DNA of 64,000 nucleotides from Quercus robur (GCF_932294415.1 NC_065538.1:80117834-80181833), one strand, 5' to 3'. Positions 49,467 to 62,896 are shown, counted from the stretch's first letter. The notes: generated by a model not told the origin, from the letters alone. Translations and numbers: made by a program.

Positions 49467-49634
49467 GAATAAAGTCAAGTTCGTAGAGATGCTCTCGGGC
49501 TTAGGCACGTAGAGCAGGTTCAGTCTTGCAGCTCCGCTTGCAAGAAGTGTGGTGGCTCCCGGAGTGAGGCCGTGGCTCGTTCCCCTCTTTCACCTCGTCC
49601 GCTGCTGGGCTGACCCCCAACGGAAGTAGTGTCG

Positions 49635-51293
49635 ATGGCGGAGGAACTAGAAGTGCTTTGGAAAAAACTTACTTTCACTGAAGAGGAAGACGTAGGAATA
49701 ATATTAGATAGTAGTAGCACAAGAGCAGCGAAAGAAATAGGAAAATGCTGCGTTTTGATGAAGATACTGACTCAAAGATGCATAAGTTTGGATGCACTGA
49801 GGAAAAACCTGCGAATGTTGTGGAAGCCGAACAAAGGGGTCCAGATTTCTGAGATTGATGAAGAACTCTTTTTAGTGGAGTTTGGGGATGGGAAAGACAA
49901 AAAGAGGGTGATTGAGATGTGTCCTTGGAACTATGAAAAACAACTAATTCTTATTCAAGACTTTGAAGGTGAACTTACCCCAAAGGAGATCGACATCAAA
50001 TGGGCCCCGTTCTGGATTCAAATTTACAACCTCCCATTGAAATGCAGAACCAAGGAAACCGGATGGGCTATTGGCTCAAGCTTAGGGACGGTGTTGGATG
50101 TTGATGTTCCAGAATCCGGTGTTCAATGGGGCAAATGTCTTCGAGTTCGGGTGCGGATTGATACGACAAAACGATTGCTGAGAGGAAAGAAAGTAACCAT
50201 TGAGGGTGGCGAGAGCAGGTGGGTGAGCTTCAAATTTGAGAGGCTACCAAACTTCTGCTATAGATGCGGCCTCCTTGATCATGCTCTGAAAGATTGTAGT
50301 GAGGAGTTTGACACTACCAGAGGAGCGGAGACGAACTTACTCCAGTACGGGTCTTGGCTGAGGGGTGAACCATTACGACGGAGTGGATATGAGAGCTTCA
50401 AAATGGGGTCTAGAACTGAAGGTGTCGGTGGCTCCGGTAAAACAGAAGGTAGCAAGGGGAGGAGTGCGACGGTGACACAGGAACCAAGCAAAGATCCTGT
50501 GAGTGGCGGAAATCACGGATCTGAGTTGACAGCTCTGAAGGGTAGTAACTCGATGCAGGACAGCAACCCGAGGAGTGATGGAGATGTTTCTGGTCCCTAT
50601 ACTCCTCTGTCAGAAGATCTAAGTGAGAAGGGCAATCTCACTGAGAGGGAAGGAAAGCTAGGGGGATCGGAAACCTCTTTGGGCTGTCAGAAAAAGGTGC
50701 ATACCTCAGTCCAAGCTTCCCCTTTAGCTGAAATGCAATGGGAGACAGCTCACCCGGTGGTTTTGGATGAAAGTCACGTGGGTGCTTTGGCGCCAACAAA
50801 AATCCTGGATGAAAAGGTGATGGGCCAAAATCCCGTGGGCCAAGATTTGGGCCTATCTACTTATAGTCACTCGGTGGGGCAAAATGAGATTGTGGAGACT
50901 CCAAGCCCACCCAAAAAAGAAGGAAGCAGGCCAGCAAGGGATGAAAAGTCCAAGCCCAATAATGATGGAAAATGCCCCCTGGAAGTCAAAAAAGAGGGCC
51001 CAACCCCACTACAAGTCGTGGACACCAACATACAAGTCCCCCACGACTCCTCCATTTTAGCTCTTCTCCCTGAGAACAAAAATGGCACGGTGCAAGCTAA
51101 ATGGAAGCGTATTCCTCGCATGGAGACGGGCACACCCTCTCTCTGTGCTGGTATTGCTGGTTCTAAACGTCCCACGGAAATGGTTTCGGATCTTAATGAG
51201 TTACCAAGCAAAAAAATTCTGGTTTCTCATTCGGATAAAGAAAATCATATTGTAATGGCGAAGGCTGGCTCCCAGCCTCGCCAGATGCAATGA
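49635..51293 (+). CDS. LINE ORF1, nucleic-acid-binding protein
   Basis: 552 codons from ATG 49635; a longer frame would begin at a GTG at 49629, which is unlikely. The N-terminal half is a DUF4283 domain (roughly residues 25-180; FGDGKDKKRVIEMCPWNYEKQL, WAPFWIQIYNLPL), an RRM-like fold. Near residue 210 is a CCHC knuckle (CYRCGLLDHALKDC, C-x2-C-x4-H-x4-C). The second half is a long Ser/Gly/Pro/Lys-rich linker without a fold signal. ORF1 proteins coat LINE RNA in a ribonucleoprotein. The frame is intact. Its stop overlaps the ORF2 start as ATGA. Confidence 0.9.
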   Translation: MAEELEVLWKKLTFTEEEDVGIILDSSSTRAAKEIGKCCVLMKILTQRCISLDALRKNLRMLWKPNKGVQISEIDEELFLVEFGDGKDKKRVIEMCPWNYEKQLILIQDFEGELTPKEIDIKWAPFWIQIYNLPLKCRTKETGWAIGSSLGTVLDVDVPESGVQWGKCLRVRVRIDTTKRLLRGKKVTIEGGESRWVSFKFERLPNFCYRCGLLDHALKDCSEEFDTTRGAETNLLQYGSWLRGEPLRRSGYESFKMGSRTEGVGGSGKTEGSKGRSATVTQEPSKDPVSGGNHGSELTALKGSNSMQDSNPRSDGDVSGPYTPLSEDLSEKGNLTEREGKLGGSETSLGCQKKVHTSVQASPLAEMQWETAHPVVLDESHVGALAPTKILDEKVMGQNPVGQDLGLSTYSHSVGQNEIVETPSPPKKEGSRPARDEKSKPNNDGKCPLEVKKEGPTPLQVVDTNIQVPHDSSILALLPENKNGTVQAKWKRIPRMETGTPSLCAGIAGSKRPTEMVSDLNELPSKKILVSHSDKENHIVMAKAGSQPRQMQ

Positions 51294-54200
51294 GTTGCAT
51301 AATGTGGAACTGTAGGGGGCTTGGGAACTAACTGGCAGTTCAGGAGCTTGTGGAAGTGGTGCAGGCGAAAGCTCCCTCTGTTGTGTTCTTAGCCGAAACA
51401 CTGGCAGACGAGGCAAGGCTGGAATATGTTAAGGATAGGATACGGTTTGACAAATTATTCACGGTGGAAAGAGTGAGCAGAGGCGGTGGTTTAGCTTTAC
51501 TGTGGAAATCTGACATTGATGTCGAAGTTGAATCATCCTCGGTGAACCACATTGACGTCACAATCAACAATCACTCTGTGGCAGCTTGGCGTCTCACTGG
51601 GTTCTATGGTGAACCAGAAACTCACTTGAGACATGAGTCGTGGGATCTTCTTAAGCACCTCCACAGACAGAGTCCCATGCCGTGGCTTTGTGCTGGCGAT
51701 TTTAATGAGATAACTAAACAGTCGGAAAAAGTGGGTGGTAGATTGAGGCCCTTCTCGCAAATGCAGAATTTCAAGGAGACTTTGGACGAATGTGGGTTAA
51801 TGGATTTGGGCTACATAGGTTCTCCATTTACGTGGAGCAAACATTTCAGGAGTGGAGCGTCAATATGGGAAAGGCTGGACAGGGCAGTGGCATCTCATGA
51901 TTGGTTTATTAGATTTCCAGGCTCTCGTGTCCACCACGTGGACAGCTCAACATCGGACCATAAATTTCTGTGGATTGATCCTTCATTCCTGGATTTTCAG
52001 TTAAAAAAGAAGATCTTCAGGTTTGAAGAAATGTGGTTAGCGGATAAAGGTTGTGGCGAAACAGTTGAAGGGGTGTGGCAAGCCAGTTTTGAGGGGACTG
52101 TGAATTTGAAGGTGATCCAGAAAATTGAGAATTGTGGGGAAAAGTTGACTCTTTGGAGCCGCAATAATTTTGGCAACGTCCGGAGGGAGTTGGTTAAAAA
52201 AAGAAAAGAATTAAACCGGGCGGAGCAACAAGCTGTGAGGACTGGGAACTCGTTTCGGGTTGTGCTCTTAAAGAAAGAAATAAATTCTCTAATGGGGAAA
52301 GAAGAAAGGATGTGGAGACAGAGATCGAGATTCACCTACATCAAAGAGGGTGATCGGAACACCCGTTTTTTCCACAGCCGTGCCACAATGAGAAAGCGAA
52401 GAAATTACATAAAAAATATCCGTAACCAAGAGGATGTGTGGTGCACCGGCCAGGAGGAGATTGCTGTTACCTTTGTGGAATTCTATAAAAAGTTGTTCAC
52501 TTCCTCAACTTCAAATGTTAACCCAGAAGATCTTGACTGTATCCCGCAGGTTGTGACTGGAGAGATGAATGAGATTCTGGTGGGTGAATTTCAAGCTTGG
52601 GAGGTTGATGCAGCTCTGAACCAAATGGCCCCTCTCAAAGCCCCAGGACCCGACGGAATGCCTCCCCTGTTTTTCCAGAACTTCTGGCATCTGGTTAAAG
52701 GTGATGTTACCCAATCTGTTCTGCATTTCTTGAATTCTGGTTCTCTGCCTCATCCTTTAAATCATACATTTATTACATTGATTCCAAAAACAAAAAATCC
52801 TGAGCGGGTTTCCGAATTCAGACCCATTAGCCTGTGCAATGTGCTATATAAAATCTTCTCTAAAGTTTTAGCCAATAGATTGAAAAAAGTGCTTCCTCAT
52901 ATCATTTCTGAGCATCAGAGTGCATTTATTAAAGGCCGGTTGATCACAGACAATATTCTTGTGGCCTATGAAACATTGCATTACATGAAGAACCATAATT
53001 CAGGGAGTTCGGGCTTTATGGCTCTCAAATTAGATATGAGCAAAGCCTACGATAGGGTCGAGTGGTCTTTCCTGAGAAATGTTATGCTGGTTATGGGGTT
53101 CGATGAGCGTTGGGTGGCTCTTGTTATGGAATGTGTTACTACGGTGACATACTCCATTTTAATTAACGGTGAACCCATGGGTGACATCAAGCCGAGTAGA
53201 GGTATTCGACAAGGTGACCCATTATCACCTTATCTTTTCTTGTTGTGTTCCGAGGGTCTCCACAGGATGATTCAAAGAGCGGCTTGCAATGGGGTTATCA
53301 AAGGTGTATCTATTTGTCGCAATGGACCAAAGTTGACTCATTTATTTTTCGCCGACGATAGCCTCTTATTTTGTAGGGCTACCATCCAAGAATGTCGAAA
53401 GATTATGGGTATCCTTGCTGCATATGAGGAGGTTTCGGGGCAAAGATTGAATAGAGAGAAGACGGCCCTTTTCTTTAGCAAGTCCACGACCCTAGACCAT
53501 CAAGCTCAGATTATGGAGGAACTCGGGGTGTCAGAATTGAAACAGTATGAAGACTACTTGGGTCTTCCAGCTTTGGTGGGTAGAAATAAAAAAGCTAGCT
53601 TTGGCAAAATAAAACAAAGGGTCTGGAAGAGAATGCAAGGTTGGGAAGGGAAACTTTTGACACAAGCGGGTCGTGAAGTTCTAATCAAATCGGTGATTCA
53701 AGCTATACCCACGTACACGATGGGCTGTTTCAAACTCCCTTCCACTTTGTGCCATGAGATTGAGATAATGGTTAGGAAGTTTTGGTGGGGTCAAAGAGGT
53801 GAGAGACGGAAAATCCATTGGGTAAGATGGGATGACCTTTGTCGCCAAAAAAATGACGGGGGAATGGGGTTTAAGGACCTCACTATGTTCAACGAGGCCA
53901 TGCTTGCTAAACTTGCTTGGAGACTCCTTCATGATGACAACTCCCTCTTCTTTAGGGTCTTTAAGGCTCGTTTTTTCCCCTCGGGAACCATTCTTGATGC
54001 CAAGGATTCTGTTTCGGCCTCTTATGCATAAAGGAGTATTCTAAAGGGCCGCGATGTCATCCAAAAAGGGGCACTTTGGAGGGTGGGTGATGGGCAGCAA
54101 ATTAGAATCTGGAAGGATAATTGGCTGCCTTTAAGGGGCTTAGCCAAAGTCTCTTCTCCTCAGGTGCAGGGGCAGGTAAACTCTTCAGTGGCAGTACTGA

Positions 54201-55375
54201 TCAATGAGTCCACTAGATGCTGGCGCACCGAGGTTATTGAGCATGTTTTTGTTCCAGCTGAAGCTGCTGCCATTATGAGTATCCCTCTGCCTTCCTCCAA
54301 CCAAAGAGATAAGCTCATTTGGCCTTTCACCCCTAATGGCCAATATACTGTGAAATCGGGTTACCGATTCTTGTATGAAGGCACTTCAACAAACCATGCT
54401 TCAGCTGATGACCCTCTGTTTTGGAAAAAGATTTGGGGTCTTGAAGTTCCTAACAAAGTGAAAAACTTTTTCTGGCGTGCGTGCAGGGAAGCTCTCCCAA
54501 CTAAAGCTAACTTGTATCGTAGGAAGATTGCCCAGGACGCTCTCTGTGACAGTTGCAAGGGGCGAAATGAAGATGGCTCACACTCTATTTTCTTTTGTCC
54601 TTTGGTGCAGGTAGTGTGGCGGTCCGATCCTCGATGGCTTTGGCTCCGTACGTTGGTCGATCATCCAATGAAAGACATATTCAATTATGCCATCTCGGAG
54701 AAGAAAGCGGTAGAGCTTCTGGCCTTCACGGGATGGGCAATCTGGAATTGTCGTAACCAGGTCCGGCTCAGGGTTGATGCATGCCCTCTGGACCAAATTC
54801 TCAGGCTGTCGGAAGGTCGGCTTGCTGAATTCAGGGGCACTAGAACACTCATCCAAAAAATGGTTCACCATAACCATGTTCGCTGGAGACCACCTGTGGG
54901 CGACTCGGTGAAGATTAACTATGACGGTGCAATTTTCCCAGAGGAAGGACGCGCCGGCCTGGGAGTTGTATGCCGCAACTCGAAGGGTGCTGTCATTGCC
55001 TCTCTTTCTGAGCAGATTCCGTTACCAGCGACCATTCCTCTTGTCGAAGCTCTGGCTGCTAGGAGGGCTGCCGTTTTTGCTGTTGATCTTGGCCTCTCCT
55101 CGGTTGTTTTGGAGGGTGACTCTGATATTGTATTTAAGGACTTGTCAAATACTGAAACTTCCCTTGCGCCCCATGGGCATATTGTACAGGACGTTAAAGT
55201 CTTAGCTTCTTCTTTTTCATGTATTAGCTTCTCCCATACACGTAGGCAAGGGAATGGTGTCGCCCACTTTTTGGCTAGGAGGGCAATCAACTCGCCCAAT
55301 CAAAATGTCTGGATGGACAATATGCCACCAGACGTATTCCATGTAGCTCTGGCTGATTTAGCCACTTCGGTTTAA
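51290..55375 (+). pseudogene. LINE ORF2, endonuclease-reverse transcriptase-RNase H
   Basis: About 1361 codons. AP-endonuclease domain: WNCRGLG at the start, then FLAET, GDFNEI and STSDHKFLW. Reverse transcriptase: FRPISLCNVLYKIFSK, HQSAFIKGRLI, LKLDMSKAYDRVEW, GIRQGDPLSPYLF and the catalytic FADD (about 53350). zf-RVT: FWKKIWGLEVPNKVKNFFWR. RNase H: INYDGAIF, VEALAARRAAVF, LEGDSDIVF. These let the protein nick target DNA, copy LINE RNA and possibly degrade it. Two in-frame stops break it: TAA at codon 14 (51329-51331), inside the endonuclease, and TAA at 54029-54031, between RT and zf-RVT. Otherwise the frame is continuous. Confidence 0.93.
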
Positions 55376-55397
55376 TATTATGAAAGCTGTTCTTTCT

Positions 55398-55429
<32 letters not shown>

Positions 55430-55441
55430 ATCATTTTTTCC

Positions 55442-57150
55442 ACCCACTTTCACTTCAAGAGAAGGGGGAAATAGGGGATGGGACAAGTATGTCCTCTACT
55501 CACCATCCACCCTACAAGTGGACAGTGAAGGAAGAACCTCCAATATAAATAGGGACTAATCCCCTATGTGAAGGGATCCAGAAAAATTCAAGTGATAAAA
55601 GTGCAAGAGCAATTGAGAGTGAAAAGCTGTATTTATCATACCAATCCTTGGGATCCAAAGGACATATTCGTTAATCAGGTCTTAATCAAGTTCTTCATTC
55701 TATTATGTGCGTTGTCTCAATCCTTTTGGGATCTTTTACTTGATTAAGCACTTGACCCATACTTTCTGTATTAATTGTGTCGGTAATTTAAGTAATACTT
55801 CCTTAAAAACATTTTTGACCCACACAAGACAGATTTTTTTCCCTGTAAATGTTTTTGGGCCATGTAAAAAAATGAGTTTGCGAAAGATATGACCTTCTTT
55901 TATTAAAGACTAACAACATGTCAATTACACACAGGAGGTTGGTTGGTAAGAACTGGGGACTAACATTTCGGATGTCGTTGGACCTTCTTAAAGCTAGAAT
56001 TGTCTTTGGCCCCCCAAAACGAGACTAGCATTTTGGATCTTCACCTGAATAATTACTTCTCTCCACTCTACCATGGTCTTTTCTTGTTAGGCAGCATTCA
56101 GTCGAAGACAATTCTATGAATCAGATTAGCTAAGATGGTGTTAATTGCAACCTGTCAATTAATTAAACATAGACTTTCACTTTTCGAGAATGAAAAGTCA
56201 AGGAAGTCCTTTGAAAACAGGCTTATTTACTATTGGCACCTACAACTTTCTATGCACTGCCAAAATGTTTTCTTTTTTCATATGTTTATGATAAAAATCT
56301 AATGCAACATGAAGATAAAAATTGGTTGAAATTTGGGAATGGTTAATCATTTACGGAGGCCAGAATTATGTTTGTATTGTTGTGTTGTGTGTATAAAGTT
56401 TTTCCTTTTGGTTAAAGTGCTAAAGAAAAAAATCATGATTGACCATTGTTTTTCCATCATGGTTTTGAGGCTTGGAGTTCTTTCCCTTTTCGTTATGACT
56501 AAAAAACTCATCCTTTGAACTAAAGTCCTCCTTTTAGTACTAGATATGGGAGGGGGAGATCTTGAAAGTGGTAAGAAAGATTTATGGTCATGATAGCTTT
56601 GTTCTCTCTCTCATGCTGGGCCTCTGCTTCAAACAGTAACTATAGGAGGTTTTTCCAGTATTCTTCTATTTCTCATCCTTGGTTCTCTTTGTTCAACTAT
56701 ATCACAATGAGTGTCCGAGTGTAGGTGTTCTTTTTTTTTTTTTTTTGATAAACAGGAGTTGTTACATCTAGCAAGCAAGAAAGTCCAGAAATCCTAATTC
56801 CCCCTCCTCTTATTTACATTTCTTGCAAATATTACAGAAAAGATCAGAGAAATTCAACCTATAGCAGTTTTGTTGGAAATGGAAAGATCTGTGAACAACA
56901 AAGGATGCTATTTTACAACAAAATGTTACAAGTTATGGCCACCAAAACAATAGAGTCCCTGTATGACAAGGCTGAGGACAGAAATTATGATCGCCAAAAC
57001 TTGATAAAAATCAATAGGGTCTGCCAAAATCACATTTTTATGACAAGAGAACTGGTCTAATAAGCAGATTTTGTTCATGTGTATAAGAAGCAGCATAAAA
57101 GCCAGACTACGCCATGTTGTTGTAATGTAATGCATTAGCATTGTTCACCA
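55442..57150. other. Spacer after the LINE, with possible LTR right part and a retroposed tail
   Basis: 55442-55700 may be the right half of an old LTR (TATA-type box at about 55541). A T run at 56731-56747 starts a GC-neutral stretch to about 57150 that could be a minus-strand processed 3' UTR, source unknown. No coding frame is credible. Confidence 0.4.
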
Positions 57151-57751
57151 TGCATAAGAAACAAGAACGATGTTTGTCAACCTTTCAGGCAAAAGGGAGA
57201 AAATTTTGTTAGTTTTTATGACAGAGTTCTGTCTCACTTTCCCTTGCTATAGGAAGATAATATCTACCCTGAAGTTATATATTTATCTCCCACCTTATTT
57301 ATTACTCTTGTTTATGTTCAAGTGTACTTTCCATTTGGAAATAATACCCAGACATTATAAAATGATACTAAAAGATACGAGCAGTGTATTAGATTTATAG
57401 ATTCCTTTACTTTTTTTCAGATTCCTTGGTTGCACTCAAACTTGGACATCTCAGTTGGCAAACCAATGAAGTTATCATCACTGACCATAAGCACTTAACT
57501 CTTGGTGTACAAAATTTTATGAAAGCACACATTAAGCATTATTGAGACTGGTGATTTCATTACAAGTTTTGTACTTTACCATTTTAATAGCAGTGGTATT
57601 ACGCAATTTTTATTTTTTAAAAACAACTTTACATTATACATACTATGTTATACAAGAAAAATAATTGTGTACAGTAGACTTGAGGAACTCATTCCAATGT
57701 TGTAATGGTCTATAACAAATATTAATACACCACTGAAAATAGTCTGGGGTT
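57150..57751. repeat. 3' flank of the third kinase, shared with truncated kinase
   Basis: Same phrase series as 44500-45109, in the same orientation; identity is high but broken by small indels. It probably includes the 3' UTR of the array genes. Confidence 0.8.
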
Positions 57752-58540
57752 TTAACGACCATCAAGTTTAGAAATTGTTATTTCATTTACAGAATCAGAT
57801 GCTTCGCTAGTTGATCTATTTGTACTAATGTAAGTACCCTTCAAAATAAATGCAGGTTGTTTTGGAGAAGGAAGAAGTGTGTCATTACCCAACATGAAAA
57901 CAATTGTTGACATGGTAGGTCGGTCCATTGCATGTTCTTGCACGCACAAAAGCCCAATTTGAATGCATCTTGAAACTTCACTAGCAGGGTATGTCTCACC
58001 TAGTAACAAGTCGACTATTTTCGTGGCATTGCCTTCTCTCCATAGGTCCCAAACCTGCAAACAACATATTCATCATAGCAGGCCTAGCAATATAGGCCTA
58101 ATTTTGTAGTCATTGTTTGCACATGTACTTACGTGTCCAATCAAATTTGAGGAAGGACCATCATGAAGATAAGCACTGTTCTTTTTACCAATAATTATCT
58201 CTAGTAGCAAGACCCCGAAGCTATATACATCAGACTTTATTGAAAATAGTCCTTGCATTGCATACTCTGGTGACATATAACCACTGTCGTAACACAATGA
58301 AAAAGAAACTAATAAGCCTTTCATTATTAAAAAAAAATGATCAAAGAGAGCCTTAGGGCACTAACATAGCATGTAACATTTGAATTAGCACAATAGGGAG
58401 AAAATTACGAAAATATCCTTAATATTTTTTCTTACAAAAGTTTGAAGCTTGTACCCTCTTCTTAGATAAAAAAAATGGTAGTCAAGTAATCAGTTGAAAA
58501 GTATAAATATATCCTTTCTTTTTTTTTAGCACACTTACTA

Positions 58541-58738
<198 letters not shown>

Positions 58739-59869
58739 TCACTTTCCCCAATCTAAACTTAACCTTTTTGTTTCATCTAAAAAGAAATGAGAACTTGGAT
58801 TAGATTGCATTTCTGCTTACTTGCACTACGTATATAATATAATCTCACTTCTAGAATATGATATGTTTGTAATTGGAGGATGTGAAAAGAAGACATACCA
58901 AAAATGAAAGAGTCCAAGCTTTTATTTGGCAAGTACTCATAGATCAACATCTTCTCTTCTCCATGAATGCAACAACCTAAAATTTTGACAAGATTCCTAT
59001 GCTGGAGTTTAGCAATTAATGCAACTTCATTTTTAAACTGTTCTATTCCTTGTCCAGAGCATTTGGATAGTCTTTTTACAGCGATTTCCATTCCATTTTG
59101 TAGCAAACCCTGCAATTATAGTCCAAATTTCATTTTGTCATAGTGCACAACTATTGAGAGAGTCAACTTAGAGAATTATTTGAACAAGCTCAATTTCATC
59201 TAACAAAGTTATGCTCAATGAATTTTCTTTTCTTAACCATTCGTGACGGAATTTTTTATGCAAATTTTGAGGCTTGTTCAAGGAGACTACCTTATAAACT
59301 GAGCCAAAACCACCTTTACCAAGCTTGTTAGTAATAGAGAAGTTATCTGTGGCTGCAATAATTGTTCTTAGATCAAATAATGGTGAATTTGAATTTCTTG
59401 TAGTTCCATCAAGGTCCCTTCTACCTGGGCAGTCTTCAAAGTATGGTAAATTGGAGGCAACACTATTTAAGTATACGTTTTGCCTCTTATCTGTCATAAA
59501 GCAAGTAACAAATAATGCTAGTTAACTTATTTGTCCAATCAAGATTCAAGAATTCTCACACAAAAGTCCAACTTAATAAAACTGGGAAAATACACTAATA
59601 TAAAAGAAAGAAACAAAGGAAAATAGGAGGAAAAATTGAGTTTATAATTTTCAACTTATTATTGACAGAAAATCCCATTGGGTTTCTTTTATTGACCTTG
59701 TCAAGATCTTTAGATAGTTGGCTGATTCTATGCCAATTTTCCTTGTATTTTTTGAACATTTGTTTTGTATGTCAATACCTGAAATGGGATGTATTTTGTA
59801 TTAGGATCAGGAGGCTTCAAGCTGAACTTGAAAGTGCATGCTACAACTTGACACTTTGTCAAGCAAAAA

Positions 59870-59990
59870 TGCCAAAACATGAGAGAAATTTATTACTCTC
59901 TCTCTCTTTTCTTTTTTCTTTTTTTTTCTTTCTCTTTCTTCTTCTTCTTTTTTTTTTTTTTTAATTTTTTTAATTTTTTATTTACTGTGC
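59870..59990. repeat. Pyrimidine-rich low-complexity run in intron 2
   Basis: A CT and T-rich stretch (tctctctctcttttcttttttc type), about 90 bases, inside the intron between exons 2 and 3 of the third kinase. Confidence 0.8.
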
Positions 59991-60359
59991 CAACCTTTTG
60001 TCCATTTATTTAAGCTTCATTTTCCGCGAAATTTGACAACCAGAAATTCCAAATTGAAGTGTTAGTGAGCCAAGAAAAGCCCAAGTTCATATACCCATTT
60101 CTCTCTACCTTCTCCCTCTCTACAAATTCAAACACTATGAGAGGAGATTGAATCCTTCATACATAAGTATCCTTCAAAGAATTTGTGTTGTTTGAAAATT
60201 TGGGAAGCATTGGAGCCACCACAGTACATCCAACTTGAAGGTTGCTATTGGAGGACAATTGTAGATCGGAGTTAGCGTGGACATAGGACTCATGGAGTCG
60301 GTTGCTAGTTGGAATTTGGAGGGATTTATTAGGGTCATATTTGTTATGTGTTGGCATAT

Positions 60360-61560
60360 CCTTTGACAAAATGCATTTTACTTGTAATTGAGTAAATCTA
60401 AGATGTGTTTATGATATCAAGAAGTGTGTTGATAAGTACAGACAAGTGATATCAATGAAGACATGAAGATTGAACCAAGAAACAAGTAAAAAAAAGTTGG
60501 AATAGTGAAGCTCGACCCTAGTCTTGACATAAGCTGGACACTAGCATCTATCGAGACTTAATGAAGAAATCTTAACACTAGCTCGACACCTCTCGATCTA
60601 TCAAGTTATGCAAATGTAGAATTCCCAGTTAGAATTTTGGCCATGATAACTTAGATTGCTAGGGTTTCATTCACTAAACTTCTAGAGGATATAAAAACTT
60701 TATTTTAAAGTCATCAATGACATAGAGACTTAGATTAGAGACCTCATATATTCTTAGAAAAGCAATTGCGTTCTTATGCGTCTTATAGAGTTTTGTAACT
60801 AAGTGCTTCTAGATTCTTAAAGTGTTCTGAAGTGAAGAACTTTGCATCCAACAACAAACATCAGTAGCTGAGAAGTCAAACACTAAGATCCATGCAAAAA
60901 GGAAGAAGTCTCTGCAAGATTAATTCCAATTGAGTATTAGAGTGAAGGTTCAAATATAGGTTGATATTTTGGTATAGGTTAGGATAGTGATAAAATTTCT
61001 TATACTTGTAACCACTTAATTATTGATAACCTGAAAATCACCTGGTGAGGTTTTTGCCTTGCGAAAGGTTTTCTCCATTAGTCAACAAATCACCATGTCA
61101 ATTTAATTTCCACTGCACTTTAGTTTATTTGGTGATTTGTGTGTGCCTCCATGATTTTCATGTAATTTGACCAACTTAATCAACTTGGGTAATTGAATTA
61201 ATTAACTGAGGTCAATCTATAATGCAACATGATTGAGTACATAGATACTACTATACTTGGAGGGTTTTGTATTTATTATGTATTGCAACTATCTACTCTA
61301 GTTGATCGTTTTCATCGATGAGGTTGCAAAGAGGTTTTTATGCCTGACACTTGAGTTTTCTTCTTCAATAACACATTCATGTGTTATGGTTGTGTTATTC
61401 TCCTTTCGATTTTTTGTGGGTTGTTCATTTTATATGTTTATCCATGCTTATTGATCATCCATGCTCATGTTAATTGGTTTATCACTTAAATTTGGACTTA
61501 AATGTTAGACTAGCCTGAAATTATTTAAGCTGTATTTAAAATTTGGGGTCTAAATTAATA
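60360..61560 (+). mobile_element. Probable Copia-type LTR remnant in intron 2 of the third kinase
   Basis: The text resembles LTRs of plant Copia elements of the Sire type. A TATA-type box, 'ggatataaaaac', lies at about 60687. A transcribed-looking stretch follows, then 'ggataggttagg'-like and 'gaggtttttgccttgcg' phrases and 'caacaaatcacc'. No internal coding region and no second LTR are present, so it would be a solo LTR. Ends and TSD were not resolved. It helps explain why this intron is larger than in the intact gene. Confidence 0.4.
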
Positions 61561-62014
61561 CCATAATTGAAGTTGGTATTTCTCATACCTCGAACAAGTT
61601 AACAACTCTCAAACATATCGTTAGAGTTATCTTAGGGGCATTTGTTCACCAGCCTTAGAAATAAAGAAATAAGTTAAAAAGAAGTTGCTTTAAACAAAAG
61701 AGTGAGTAAATATTTGCTTACCTTTTTTCTTTCTCCTTACCAACCAATGTACAACCAAGACCACAAGAAGAAACATTACCACAACAAAAACTCCCAGAAT
61801 TGTCAACATCCTCTTTTTCCGAGTAAGACCATTTTTCTGAGCATATTGAGCTAAGGTAAAAAAGAAGCATTACTAAGTTATGTGCTAAACTATTACTAAG
61901 TTTAGAGAATACGAGACATATCTATGATATCACATTTGAAAAAGAAAAACATATTAAGAGAGAGAGAGATGTGGTTGAAACTTAGCACATCTTATGTTCG
62001 CAATTGAAAAACTT

Positions 62015-62540
62015 TAGGACATATTTGGTAGACTGTAATGGTAATTATATATGAATAAAAATAGGTATTACAAGGAATACATGACGTTATAATGTAATAC
62101 TTATTACTATTCATTTGTTTGGTGGTAACACAATAATAGAACCCTAAAGACAATTGAATGAAAACATTTTAAATCAAACTTAAAATATATTTTAGGAAAT
62201 ATCTTACTCATAAAATTATATTTCCTAAATAATAATATTTTTCAAATTTGAAAGAGAGATTAATTATTTTTTAATAATTTTTTTATTTTGATAATTGTTA
62301 TGAGCATATGGAAAGTTTGTTTATTTGGAAATGTACTAATTTTATAAATTTATACACCTAGCAAGTAATAATTATTATAACCTTTTTAGAGATGAATAGT
62401 TATTTTTTATTTTAAAGAACGACTATTCATAAAGAATGACTATTCTTTGTAATAAAAATATAACCAAACTACTGAATAGCTAAACTAAAAGAATAATTAT
62501 TACATTACAATGCCTATTACAGTCTACCAAACATACCCTA
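62015..62540. mobile_element. Nonautonomous DNA transposon in intron 1 (family B, reverse copy)
   Basis: The ends read 'taggacatatttggtagactgtaat' on the left and the complement 'attacagtctaccaaacatacccta' on the right, an inverted repeat of about 25 bp. It is the same family as 36277-36986 but in the opposite direction and without the nested foldback element. It is 526 bp long with no ORF. Confidence 0.75.
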
Positions 62541-62892
62541 AATGTCTATATCTTTACCATAGAACTTTGTGTATTACAATAACCCATTAAATGGTATATA
62601 TGTTAGACTAACCCCAATTAAGTTAAGATTTCTATTACAATTATGATTAGAATTCACAATAACATTTGGTCTATGATAACACAATGGACTTGGGTTTTGT
62701 GCGGGATAATATAATAGGCTTGGGTTCTTCAAGGAAATTATTATTTTTATTCAGCCCCCAATGACAACTTCTTGCTCCGCTACTATTGGTAAGGATTACT
62801 CTCTGGACTATTAAAGGTCATGAGGGTGTAATTTTATTCCATTTCAGTAAAGATATTGATACATAATTTTGGTACCATGTTAGAATAAGATA

Positions 62893-62896
<4 letters not shown>

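Larger units (their letters stand above)
49467..55426 (+). mobile_element. Full-length L1-type LINE
   Basis: About 5.96 kb including a ~168-bp 5' UTR, two ORFs, a short 3' UTR and a poly(A) tail of about 27 or more. A perfect 15-bp TSD, AACATCATTTTTTCC, lies at 49452-49466 and 55427-55441, so the 5' end is complete rather than truncated. The order RRM-like/CCHC ORF1, then endonuclease-RT-zf-RVT-RNase H ORF2, is that of plant L1 elements with an acquired RNase H. Two nonsense codons in ORF2 are the only coding lesions I see, so it inserted fairly recently. Confidence 0.95.

Noticed and set aside
54919-55299. 126-codon minus frame
   Set aside because: Shadow of the LINE RNase H domain.
56731-57150. 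Possible processed pseudogene on the minus strand after a T run
   Set aside because: No coding motif and no clear flanking duplication, so the source cannot be named.
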